A DNA stretch of 64,000 nt, from positions 1,759,501 through 1,823,500 of the forward strand of contig NZ_CP146516.1 of the NCBI RefSeq assembly GCF_037081835.1, written 5' to 3'. Of this stretch, positions 35,540 through 44,073 are shown in pieces. A program made the translations under genes and the position numbers. The notes under the pieces were generated by a model. The model was not told the origin of the DNA and did not search any database. It saw nothing but the letters and a program-made list of their open reading frames with translations. This DNA comes from Spirobacillus cienkowskii (GTDB lineage Bacteria > Bdellovibrionota_B > Oligoflexia > Silvanigrellales > Silvanigrellaceae). Within the stretch, counting starts at the first letter, position 1. Each line of letters opens with the position of its first letter.

Positions 35540-37375
35540 TTATAAAATTGGTTTTAAATATTTATATTCTGCATTAAAGTCCCAAGAAACTCCCAAACTG
35601 ACCTCAAACCAATTATCTTTAAATCGCTTCAAACTAAAATCAAACACCAACTCTTTTGGTAACATTTTATCTGGTCGAATATTTGTTTTAAAATTCCAAA
35701 ACACACTGCCTTGGACAAAATCAAATAAAGAAAAACCAGCAATAACATTATATAATCCAAAATTCGAGACTTCATCTTCCCACATGCTATTTAACGTTAC
35801 ACTACCATGCGTTGCATTGACATTTGGAATACAATTGCAACCATATTCAATAGTACCATTTGTCCATTCTACACCTGCACCAATTGATAAAGAATTTCTC
35901 GGTGATGCTCTATAAATTGTATCAAATAATATTGCTCCTAAATAATAAGAACTGCCATTAATCACGTAGCTATCAAAGTATGAATATTGAAAATATGGAA
36001 TAACTTTAAATTTAATTTGTGTATCAATATCAACATAAGAAGATATACTAACTTTGTTTAACAGTGTTGTTGAAAATCCAGATTTTTCAGAATAACTGGT
36101 TCCAAACGTTAAACCCGTACCAACCAACATTGTCTCAACAATCCAGGTTTCTGGTTTATTAATCACAGCATTTTTTTTATTCCACGCCGAACTCAAAACC
36201 GTTTGGTTCTCCTCAATCTTTTCTTCTTGTTTTGGAACAGCTGCTTGTGAAGTTTTTTGCTTTTCTATTAAAATTTTAGGATCAGAATTAGCAACTTTTC
36301 CTTCGTGTTCAAACACCAAAGGAGGTATAACTGATCGCAAAGTTTCTTTTGTAGAATCTTGCTTTGTAAGTGGGGTTCCAAATCCTTCTTCAGCAACCCC
36401 CAAAATGGGTGCGATTTCTGGGTTATAGGCTTCTCGCCATCCTTCACGATAAACAGTGTTTGAAGGACGCCAGGCAAGCATTTTGACATCATTTGTTCCA
36501 ACAATCTTCATCGCTTGTTCATGCGACATCCTATCGGATGCGACAATTTGACACAATGAACTCCCCTGTCTGGATTCTAAAACTTTAAGCTGATGAATAG
36601 GAATTCTTTGCGCCCGTAAAAACTCTCCTGATTGAGGATGAAAACTTGATAAAGTAACATAACCTGCGAATAAAGTATTGCCGCGAATAATACCTCTTTC
36701 TAAACCAAAGTCTAATGTTAATAAATTTTCTCGAATATAAGTAATTTTTCCATCATGTCCAATCGTATTTATAATTCTTACCAACGCCTGAGCAAATGCA
36801 TTTTGGATTTTTTGTGAATTGGCTTGTGCATCTAACAAAACATCTTCTCGTGCCCATACAGTTCCTTTAACTCCAACCCCTTTAAGTACAAGACGCACTA
36901 AGGTTTGATCGGGAGCAAAATATAATGAGGCATTAAGCCAAGCATCAATATTGTAATCACCTTCTAGTCGACGTTTTAAATTCTCAATTTTTTGAGAATT
37001 CATTTTAGAATTTTCGCTAGAGTTTAGAGGCAACAATTTAGTAAACTCAGTGAGTGAGATATCCCAAAATCTTCCAGAGTTTTTAACTTCCTCCGAAATC
37101 ATTTCAGCCATCATATTTTGAATATCGCGTTCATTAAATGGAAATGCAGGAACACCATACAAAAGCCTATCTTGCTTTCGCATAAAAACTCTAAATTTAT
37201 CTAAATTTGTATCTAAAAGATCGATGCCAATTCTTCTTACTGGAGGTAATAGAAACGTATCATTTTGGGTTGGAGGAGAAATTGCTCCAGGATTTTCTAA
37301 AGAAAAAGAACTCCCAAATATAAAAAACATTATGTTTAGTAAAATAATGCTTTTTAAAATTCTTTTTTTTTCCAC
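35540..37375 (-). CDS. Exported protein with periplasmic domain and C-terminal beta-barrel-like region
   Basis: Not recognised. A signal peptide (residues 1-25) leads to a mixed alpha/beta domain (residues 40-330) starting PVRRIGIDLLDTNLDKFRVF, whose pattern of export plus strand-helix repeats recalls CsgG-like or TolB-like periplasmic proteins. A Pro/Glu/Lys linker follows (about 340-400), then about 200 residues of alternating aromatic strands ending FEVSLGVSWDFNAEYKYLKP, typical of an outer-membrane barrel. The start is GTG 37375 with GGAG six bases upstream. Confidence 0.62.
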   Translation of the reverse strand: MEKKRILKSIILLNIMFFIFGSSFSLENPGAISPPTQNDTFLLPPVRRIGIDLLDTNLDKFRVFMRKQDRLLYGVPAFPFNERDIQNMMAEMISEEVKNSGRFWDISLTEFTKLLPLNSSENSKMNSQKIENLKRRLEGDYNIDAWLNASLYFAPDQTLVRLVLKGVGVKGTVWAREDVLLDAQANSQKIQNAFAQALVRIINTIGHDGKITYIRENLLTLDFGLERGIIRGNTLFAGYVTLSSFHPQSGEFLRAQRIPIHQLKVLESRQGSSLCQIVASDRMSHEQAMKIVGTNDVKMLAWRPSNTVYREGWREAYNPEIAPILGVAEEGFGTPLTKQDSTKETLRSVIPPLVFEHEGKVANSDPKILIEKQKTSQAAVPKQEEKIEENQTVLSSAWNKKNAVINKPETWIVETMLVGTGLTFGTSYSEKSGFSTTLLNKVSISSYVDIDTQIKFKVIPYFQYSYFDSYVINGSSYYLGAILFDTIYRASPRNSLSIGAGVEWTNGTIEYGCNCIPNVNATHGSVTLNSMWEDEVSNFGLYNVIAGFSLFDFVQGSVFWNFKTNIRPDKMLPKELVFDFSLKRFKDNWFEVSLGVSWDFNAEYKYLKPIL

Positions 37376-37514
37376 CCCTTACTCCCTATTTTATTCCATT
37401 ATATGTTAATTTTTATTTTTTATAGAAGATTCAGCAATTTGACACTTGACTGCAAATTTTGGACAAATAATAGGAAGAAGTGATTTTATCATTTTTAAAA
37501 TGAGAGGAGTGAGT

Positions 37515-38153
37515 TTGTTATTAAAATCCGTCCAACTTATTATTAATATTATAAAATTTTCTTTTACTTTGATTTCTATTGCAATTTTTCTATTATTCAC
37601 AGTATTTTTAATTACAAACGTGATTATGTACTTAAACTCCCGCACAGATCCTTTTCAGCAGCCCCCCAAAGACTACGCAATTGTGCTTGGCGCCAGTGTG
37701 CACGGCGATGCTCTATCTGGCGTATTGAAAGCCAGAATGGAAACAGCAATTGAACTTTATAATAGAAAATTAGTCCAACACATTTTAATGAGTGGTGATG
37801 GCACAGACAGCTACTATAGCGAAACAGCTGCAATGAAAAAATTTGCCTTAAAAAATGAAGTACCCGAAGATATCTTGCTAACAGATGAAAAAGGATACAA
37901 CACTTATGCAACAATTTTAAGAGCCAAAGAAGTTTTTAATGCTAAAAGCGCGTATATTATTTCGCAAGATTTTCATTTGACACGTGCAGTATGGATTGCC
38001 CGAAAAGTAGGAATTGACGCTGATGGTGTAAACGCTGGAAATAGTAAAGATAAGTGGTATTATTCAGTTCGAGAATTTTTTGCTCGCACAAAAGACTTTT
38101 TTCAAGTTATTTTTAAGGTTAGACCCTACGACGAAAAAAACTTTGTATTTTAA
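37515..38153 (+). CDS. SanA/YdcF-family membrane protein (DUF218)
   Basis: An N-terminal membrane helix is followed by the DUF218 fold: YAIVLGASVHGDALSGVLKA, HILMSGDGTDSYYSETAAM and YIISQDFHLTRAVWIARKVG are the three family motifs. SanA homologues act at the inner membrane and affect envelope integrity. TTG 37515 is favoured because AGGAG lies five bases upstream; ATG 37500 is an alternative. It diverges from the exported-protein gene on its left. Confidence 0.85.
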   Translation: MLLKSVQLIINIIKFSFTLISIAIFLLFTVFLITNVIMYLNSRTDPFQQPPKDYAIVLGASVHGDALSGVLKARMETAIELYNRKLVQHILMSGDGTDSYYSETAAMKKFALKNEVPEDILLTDEKGYNTYATILRAKEVFNAKSAYIISQDFHLTRAVWIARKVGIDADGVNAGNSKDKWYYSVREFFARTKDFFQVIFKVRPYDEKNFVF

Positions 38154-38163
38154 CTAATAATTT

Positions 38164-38949
38164 TTAAGGAGCTATTTCGCATTTTAATTTTGGATCTATA
38201 ATTTTAAAATTTTTTGGATTTTGAATATCAGGCAATTCCATTTTTACAAAAAACTGCATATCACGTTCTTCAAACTTATAAAAGCTAGAATCAACAGATC
38301 GATCATGAAATAAACTTTGACATTCTTTAAAATCTAATTCAGTTTCGCTATTTATATTATTTAATTTAAGTAACTTTTTTTTGCATTCATGAAAGCTATT
38401 CTTATTAAATAATGAGCAATTAATTTCATTATTTAATTTTGCCCAATACCTTAAAGAAACAATACGATTTGATTTTTTTAAAAATAGAAACTCTTTATCA
38501 ATATGGCGAATATGTTCAAATATCAATCGCACATCTTTACTAAGAATTTTATAAATTTGAAACTTATATGCCGCTCCATGACTATCCGCACCTTTAATAA
38601 TCAAAAAATCATTAATTTTTCCATCATAATACCCTTCTGATTGAAATACATGCTTTATCAATCCAGAGTTTGTTTTACACAATTGACTGATATTATTTAA
38701 TTTTGAATATTCTTTTATAAAAATTTTCGCTTCACCTTTTAAGCCAACATCGTTCTGTTCTATTAACACATTTTTAGCATATACATAGCAATTATTAAAT
38801 ATTTCTCCATTAGAATACTTACTTTTGCCAACAACAAATTTATTTTTAAAATTAGGTTTATCAAATCCATGCATATTTTGTGCAGAAAATATGGGTTGTA
38901 AAAAAAAGAAGAACAAAAAATTTAAAAATAAAATTTTAAGAATACTCAC
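38164..38949 (-). CDS. Secreted protein of unknown function
   Basis: Not recognised. It has a 22-residue signal peptide ending PIFSA, then a hydrophilic mature protein of about 240 residues with six cysteines. The start is GTG 38949 with AAGGA eight bases upstream. It lies directly downstream of the frameshifted Cys-repeat gene, also a secreted protein, so the pair may form a secreted-protein operon. Confidence 0.55.
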   Translation of the reverse strand: MSILKILFLNFLFFFFLQPIFSAQNMHGFDKPNFKNKFVVGKSKYSNGEIFNNCYVYAKNVLIEQNDVGLKGEAKIFIKEYSKLNNISQLCKTNSGLIKHVFQSEGYYDGKINDFLIIKGADSHGAAYKFQIYKILSKDVRLIFEHIRHIDKEFLFLKKSNRIVSLRYWAKLNNEINCSLFNKNSFHECKKKLLKLNNINSETELDFKECQSLFHDRSVDSSFYKFEERDMQFFVKMELPDIQNPKNFKIIDPKLKCEIAP

Positions 38950-38963
38950 AAAAAAATTCCTTT

Positions 38964-39387
38964 TTATTTTAAATACTTTGCATTAACATCTTCTTCATCA
39001 CAAAAAACATCTCCAAATTTCATTCTGCAATTTAGTCCACATTTTGCTTTATCAGCAAATCTGACACAATTAAAATATGATTTGGAGGCACAGGCTGAAA
39101 TTAAAAAATTTTCTTCACAAATTATGGCCACAAATGACTCCATGTATATTTTGAATACATTTTGCATCAGGGTCTTGTTTACAATCAGCTCCAAACGTAT
39201 TTTTTACACAACCAAAGCCACATATCTTCTTATCCTCAAAAGTGATACATTCTCGCTTTAATTTAGTAGAATCTTTTGAAATTATATCTCCACAAAAAAT
39301 GCCTTCTTTATTTTTAACACAAATTTCTTTTGAAAAAGCAAAGTTAAAAATACCAATAAAAAAAGATAGATAAAAAAAGATCCTCAT
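38964..39387 (-). pseudogene. Frameshifted secreted Cys-rich repeat protein
   Basis: Two overlapping frames are halves of one gene. The first (ATG 39387, GGAG upstream) has a signal peptide and one repeat: C-x5-G-x-x-C, then CGFGCVKNTFGADCKQ. It stops at TGA about 39115. The second frame continues with CEENFLISACASKS and KCGLNCRMKFGDVFCDEED, clearly a second copy of the same repeat. Dropping one T from the TTT near 39118-39121 joins the two frames in the right register. A mutation or an assembly error is possible. Confidence 0.7.
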
Positions 39388-39455
39388 ATTTTCTCCAAAA
39401 TTTTAAATAAATCAAAAATTAAACTATATTCTTTTATCATATAGTTTAAAAAAAT

Positions 39456-40068
39456 TTAGTTATTTATCTTAATTTGCTGCTCATGACAAGTATGAAAATT
39501 TGCCAAATAACTTTCGCGGTATTGTAAACACTGTTTTTTGAAATTTAACGCTAATAGATTTTCTGGATTTATTGCTAATGCAAGGTCAATTTGCTTTAAA
39601 GATTCGTCATATTTTTGTACATCGATATAAAGCCGTGCAAGTTCTATAAAATACTCAATATCTTGATGTTGAGTGATTGCCTTTTTTAACTCTTCCTCGG
39701 CTGCGTCAATCTGTCTTACCGATAGATAAAACAGCGCCATGTCAAAATGCTTTTTCGCCAGCAACGCTCCTTCTTTTTGACAAGCCTCAGCGAACCGTCC
39801 AGATGCCTCTTCATAAAATCCTAAATCGCTTAAGATAATTGCTGCATTAAACTGTGCTTCGATAAAATTTGCATCAGCATTCACAGCTCGATCAAAAAAC
39901 CGGATGGGCCTCGGGCAAATCACCTTTCATAAGATATAATATCCCAATTTCATTTAACCATTCTGCCTTATCACCATTTTGCTGCAAATAGGATAACCCA
40001 ATAGTTTCTGCTTGATGAAAATTTCCAGAAAACAAAGCAGCCTTAAAATCATTCAACGAGTTCTGCAC
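39456..40068 (-). pseudogene. Frameshifted TPR-repeat protein
   Basis: A tetratricopeptide-repeat protein split by a one-base shift. The first frame starts at GTG 40068 (AGGAG upstream) and covers NDFKAALFSGNFHQAETIGL and GILYLMKGDLPEA before a premature stop near 39892. The second covers FFDRAVNADANFIEAQFNAA, DLGFYEEASGRF and three more helix pairs. Removing one T from the six-T run at 39894-39899 restores one frame of about 203 codons. Function is presumably protein-protein interaction; the gene may be inactive. Confidence 0.72.
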
Positions 40069-40230
40069 ACACCTTCTCCTATGTATCTTTATTACACAAA
40101 TCATACCTGAAAATCTTGAAGAATAAAATTGAATATGTGAGAGTTGCGCGAACAGAATTCTGTTCATTTTTAAAAAGCAAAGACCACCTCTTATAAGTGG
40201 GATGCAATTTCATAGATTTGGGAGAAAAGA

Positions 40231-41490
40231 ATGAAACTACAACATGGGTCTGCAACACTCGTCCTTGGTGTCCAATATGGAGACGAAGGAAAAGGAAAAC
40301 TTGTAGATGTTCTTGCTGAACAAGCAGATCTCGTTTGCCGTGTTCAAGGAGGCAACAACGCTGGTCATACGATTTGGGTCAATGGAGAAAAAATTGTAAC
40401 TCAACTTCTTCCCTCTGGTATTCTAAGAGAAAATTGCGAAATCGGTATTGGTGCAGGTGTCGTTGTTGATCCTTTTGTTCTGAGAGATGAATTACAAAAA
40501 GTAAAAGCACAAGGTTACGACATCTCACCAGAAAGACTGCATGTTGACTACAGAGCAAGCGTCATTCTTCCTTACCATAAAAATCTTGATTTCAAAAGAG
40601 AAGTAGAGCGTTCTAAAAACGCTACCAAAATAGGAACAACAGGAAGAGGAATTGGTCCTACCTACGCAAGCCGCGCCTACAGAGAAGGACCTCGTATCGC
40701 AGAAATTGCAAATCCTGATAACTTTAGAGCTTGGCTCAAAACGCAACCTCATCTTGCAGAGGGACTTGATGGCAAACTTTTAGACGAATTTTTAGAAACC
40801 GCCGAACAGCTTAGACCTTACATGAAAGACTTGGCGATGATTGCCAACAATCGTATGGCTCAAGGTGGTCGCTTATTGCTTGAAGGCGCTCAGGGAGCAA
40901 TGCTCGATGTCAGTTTTGGAACATATCCTTTTGTGACTTCAAGCAATCTTGTTTCTGGATCCTGCGCAGGAGGACTTGGCATTCCTCCATGGAAAATCAC
41001 CTCCATTCTTGGCGTGATAAAAGCGTATTCAACCCGGGTTGGAAACGGCCCTTACCCTGCAGAACTATTTGGATCTTTTGCTGATGAATTGCGCAACCGA
41101 GGACACGAGTTTGGTACAAATACTGGACGTCCACGCTCTGTCGGTTGGCTTGATCTCGTGGCGCTTCGCTACCTCACTAAGGTAAATGGTTTAACAGGAC
41201 TCGCGGTCATGAAAGCGGACGTGTTATCGGGGCTTGAACACATTGGAATTATCACCGCGTATCGCGACAAACGCACACACAAAGAAATGGTGGGTTATCC
41301 TATGACGCAAACCGCATGGGACAATGTCGAACCAGTAGTCGAATTTGCGCAAGGATGGGACAGCGTTGCTGATGGCAAAAAAGTCAATAAAGATTATCTC
41401 AAGTTTGTTCAAAAAATTGAAAACTTCATTGACACAAAATGCGCTTATCTTTCTACCGGACCAGAACGGAGTGAAGGAATCTGGCTATAA
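40231..41490 (+). CDS. purA: Adenylosuccinate synthetase
   Basis: PurA commits IMP to AMP synthesis using GTP and aspartate. The P-loop-like GDEGKGK is at residues 17-23, NNAGHT and GIGPTYASR follow, and the LLEGAQGAMLDVSFGTYPFVTSS segment is exact for the family. NTGRPRSVGWLDLV near residue 300 and STGPERSEG at the end complete it. The length, 419 residues, is normal. GGAG precedes the ATG by eight bases. It stands alone, divergent from the TPR pseudogene. Confidence 0.97.
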   Translation: MKLQHGSATLVLGVQYGDEGKGKLVDVLAEQADLVCRVQGGNNAGHTIWVNGEKIVTQLLPSGILRENCEIGIGAGVVVDPFVLRDELQKVKAQGYDISPERLHVDYRASVILPYHKNLDFKREVERSKNATKIGTTGRGIGPTYASRAYREGPRIAEIANPDNFRAWLKTQPHLAEGLDGKLLDEFLETAEQLRPYMKDLAMIANNRMAQGGRLLLEGAQGAMLDVSFGTYPFVTSSNLVSGSCAGGLGIPPWKITSILGVIKAYSTRVGNGPYPAELFGSFADELRNRGHEFGTNTGRPRSVGWLDLVALRYLTKVNGLTGLAVMKADVLSGLEHIGIITAYRDKRTHKEMVGYPMTQTAWDNVEPVVEFAQGWDSVADGKKVNKDYLKFVQKIENFIDTKCAYLSTGPERSEGIWL

Positions 41491-41585
41491 AACTATTGTT
41501 TTGATTGCTTGATATCTTATTACATTTATTGTAAAATTTACAATTAAATGCATTTGCTATCTTTACTTTCTGGAGAAATTTAAGA

Positions 41586-42854
41586 ATGCCCTTTCAAGGA
41601 AATGCCCTTGTTATACAATCAGGCGGTCCTACAGCCGTTATCAATCAGTCTCTTGCCGGAATTATGAATGCAAGCCGTGATTATCCCAATGTCATTCTTA
41701 AAGTATTGGGCGCTTATCATGGTTTACACGGTGTTCTTTATGAAAATCTGATTGACCTCTCACACGAAGAGAGCAACACGTGGAAGCTGATTGCAAATTC
41801 TCCAGGAGCTGCACTTGGCTCTGCACGAATCAAACCGAGAAATAGCGATCTCGATCGCATTTTTGAAGTTTTTAGCGCCCATAATATTAAATTTGTTTTT
41901 TATAATGGTGGCAATGATTCAGCCGAAGCTGCACAACTCATCCGCGAAGAAGCAAACAGACGGCAATATGCAATCCGCATATTGCATCTCCCCAAAACCA
42001 TCGATAACGATCTCATGGTCACAGATCATTGCCCAGGCTACGGCAGTGTTGCAAAAGTTGTTTCACACATTATCGCAGGCGATGATCTCGATAATCGCAG
42101 TTTTTTTAATAGTGTAAAAATTAATGTTGTCATGGGGCGTCATGCGGGCTGGATTGCCGCTGCCACAGCCATAGCCAAAAAAGGTCACATTGACATCGAA
42201 GATCACGACGAAGTGGGTCCTCACCTGATTTATCTTCCTGAAGTTGAATTTAATGAAAAAAAATTCTTAAATGATGTGCAAAAAACGTATAATCGCATTG
42301 GTCGTGCGACAATTGTTGTTGCCGAAGGCATTGCCGATCAGCTTGGGGAAGAAAAATTTGCGGGCGAAGTGGATGAATTTGGCAACGCATTGCTATCGAG
42401 CTCTGGCAAGCTTGGTGATTATCTCGCACATTTAATTAAAAAGAATCTTGTGTACAATTCTTCTTTTGGCAAGCTGAGATGTCGAGCCGATACATTAGGA
42501 TATTTACAACGTTCTATTGCAGGAATGGCCTCTCAAACCGATCAAGATTCGGCATTTTTAGTAGGTTCAATGGGTGTTCATTATATGATGCAGGGCGAAA
42601 CCGATAAAATGGTCACTCTTGTTCGCATGCCAGGACAAACCTACAAATGTGAAACATCTTTGTGTGACTTAAAACTCGTTGCACAAAAGACAAAACTCAT
42701 GCCCCGTTCAATGATTAACAAAGATGAAAATGGAGTAACAGAAGAATTTTTTAACTATGCACTACCATTAGCGGGTTCAGTTCCAGAAATTCATGCATTA
42801 AAACCACAATATATCAAAAAAATACTTTTAGATTATGTCCGCCCAAGCAAGTAA
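41586..42854 (+). CDS. pfp: 6-phosphofructokinase, probably pyrophosphate-linked
   Basis: This phosphofructokinase adds the C1 phosphate to fructose 6-phosphate. The phosphoryl-donor loop QSGGPTAVIN is at the start; LPKTIDNDL and GRHAGWIAAATA are diagnostic. The substrate-class motif reads FYNGGNDSAEAA: ATP enzymes have GGDG and classical pyrophosphate enzymes GGDD, so Asn replaces the first Asp while the second Asp, typical of pyrophosphate users, is kept. At 422 residues it is longer than the ATP-type enzyme (320). Donor preference is inferred. Confidence 0.9.
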   Translation: MPFQGNALVIQSGGPTAVINQSLAGIMNASRDYPNVILKVLGAYHGLHGVLYENLIDLSHEESNTWKLIANSPGAALGSARIKPRNSDLDRIFEVFSAHNIKFVFYNGGNDSAEAAQLIREEANRRQYAIRILHLPKTIDNDLMVTDHCPGYGSVAKVVSHIIAGDDLDNRSFFNSVKINVVMGRHAGWIAAATAIAKKGHIDIEDHDEVGPHLIYLPEVEFNEKKFLNDVQKTYNRIGRATIVVAEGIADQLGEEKFAGEVDEFGNALLSSSGKLGDYLAHLIKKNLVYNSSFGKLRCRADTLGYLQRSIAGMASQTDQDSAFLVGSMGVHYMMQGETDKMVTLVRMPGQTYKCETSLCDLKLVAQKTKLMPRSMINKDENGVTEEFFNYALPLAGSVPEIHALKPQYIKKILLDYVRPSK

Positions 42855-42950
42855 CAAAAAATAATTAAAAATATTTCTCTAAAGCCGTTTCTAGTTTTAA
42901 TATATTTTTTATGTTAACTTATTATTGTTCTTGCAAAGAAAGGAAGAAAA

Positions 42951-43418
42951 ATGAAAGTTAATATTGGAATATCACAAGAAAATAGTACAAAAATTGTTGA
43001 AATTTTATCTCATTATCTAGCAGATTCTTATTATCTTTATCTTAAAACTCATAATTTTCACTGGAACGTAACAGGAATGTATTTTCAACCTTTGCACAAA
43101 TTATTTGATGAACAATACAATGAATTGTTTCTAAGTCTTGACAACATTGCAGAACGCATTCGTTCTCTAGGCGAATATGTGCCAGGGACTACAATGCAAT
43201 TAAAAGAACTCACCTGTTTGAAAGAAGTCAAAGAAATTCCGTCTGCACCCGAAATGCTGAAAATGCTTGTGCAAGATCACGAAAAAGTGATTTGCAACTT
43301 GAGAAAGTGGTTAGATGCAATTGGTAACACAGGAGATTGTGGGACAGAAGATTTTTTAACTGCAAGACTTGAAGACCACGAAAAAACCGCATGGATGTTA
43401 AGAAGTCATTTGGAGTAA
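42951..43418 (+). CDS. dps: Dps-family ferritin-like protein
   Basis: This 155-residue mini-ferritin binds and oxidises iron at dimer interfaces and protects DNA or cells from peroxide. Ferroxidase ligands are visible: His37 (HNFHWNV), His49 and Asp53 (PLHKLFDEQY), Asp64 and Glu68 (LDNIAERI). The helices have normal length, and the N-terminal extension is short and weakly basic, so DNA binding is uncertain. AAAGGAAG precedes the ATG. Confidence 0.93.
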   Translation: MKVNIGISQENSTKIVEILSHYLADSYYLYLKTHNFHWNVTGMYFQPLHKLFDEQYNELFLSLDNIAERIRSLGEYVPGTTMQLKELTCLKEVKEIPSAPEMLKMLVQDHEKVICNLRKWLDAIGNTGDCGTEDFLTARLEDHEKTAWMLRSHLE

Positions 43419-43742
43419 CAAATCAGCGAGAATCAAAATTGCACTCAAGGTAAAACTTACGATTACTAACTTATTTTACACCTTCCATTAAATTTTCTCT
43501 TAATTTGATACGAAAAAAATAAAAGTAACCTCGCTTTAATAGCTTACCTGAAATTTTTTATTATTTAGAAAAAACATATATACTCAGAATAATTAAAATA
43601 TTTATTAATATTTTTTTGGTTATGGATTTTTTATTAACTTTACAAATTTTTTTTATTATATTTAAAAAAAATTATGCAATAAATTAAAATTTAAAGATTA
43701 TTTATTGCTTATTTTAAAATTTCTTATAGAAGGATATTATTT
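43419..43742. other. Intergenic region without a recognised gene
   Basis: These 324 bases between dps and a small secreted-protein gene are AT-rich, especially 43560-43720. I found no convincing ORF, hairpin or RNA. The end carries the AGAAGGA ribosome site of the next gene. Confidence 0.5.
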
Positions 43743-43934
43743 ATGAGTTTCAAAAAATTATTTTTTGTTTTTTTATTAAGTATTTATCCATTATCATCAG
43801 ATGCTTTAAATTATAATTATTTCGATATTGATGACGAAACAAGCAATATTTTTTACAGCAAAGGAGTTAATGGAGAAAACGGTAAAGATGGGGAAGATGG
43901 CGGAAACGGTGGAAACGGTGGAAATGGCGGATAA
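43743..43934 (+). CDS. Small secreted Gly/Asn-repeat protein
   Basis: A 63-residue product with a clear signal peptide (about 21 residues, ending SDA), an acidic aromatic middle (NYNYFDIDDE) and a collagen-like end with G-x-N-G-K-D-G-E-D-G-G followed by GNGGNGGNGG. Gly-rich ends of this type are seen in secreted fibrous or surface proteins. AGAAGGA precedes the ATG. The stop immediately follows the repeat, so it may be a full small protein or a truncated longer one. Confidence 0.55.
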   Translation: MSFKKLFFVFLLSIYPLSSDALNYNYFDIDDETSNIFYSKGVNGENGKDGEDGGNGGNGGNGG

Positions 43935-44046
43935 CAATTTAATTTGTACTTGACACAGTTTTTAGAACACTAACCAATTTCTTTACAAATATTGTTAACA
44001 ATCATGGCGCAGAAGTAAGGCGACTTTCCTGTTTTTTAAAATTTAG

Positions 44047-44072
44047 TTATCAAACGTGCCGACGCTTGATAA
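44047..44072 (-). terminator. Hairpin just after hisS
   Basis: TTATCAA at 44047-44053 pairs with TTGATAA at 44066-44072, with an inner three-pair extension. It begins one base after the hisS stop. The following minus-strand sequence is only moderately T-rich, so the terminator call is tentative. Confidence 0.4.
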
Positions 44073-44073
44073 T

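Noticed and set aside
43960-44045. GC-richer patch with a short frame reading NRKVALLLRHDC before hisS
   Set aside because: It is only about 15 codons between stops and has no convincing start or hairpin; I could not assign it as RNA or gene.
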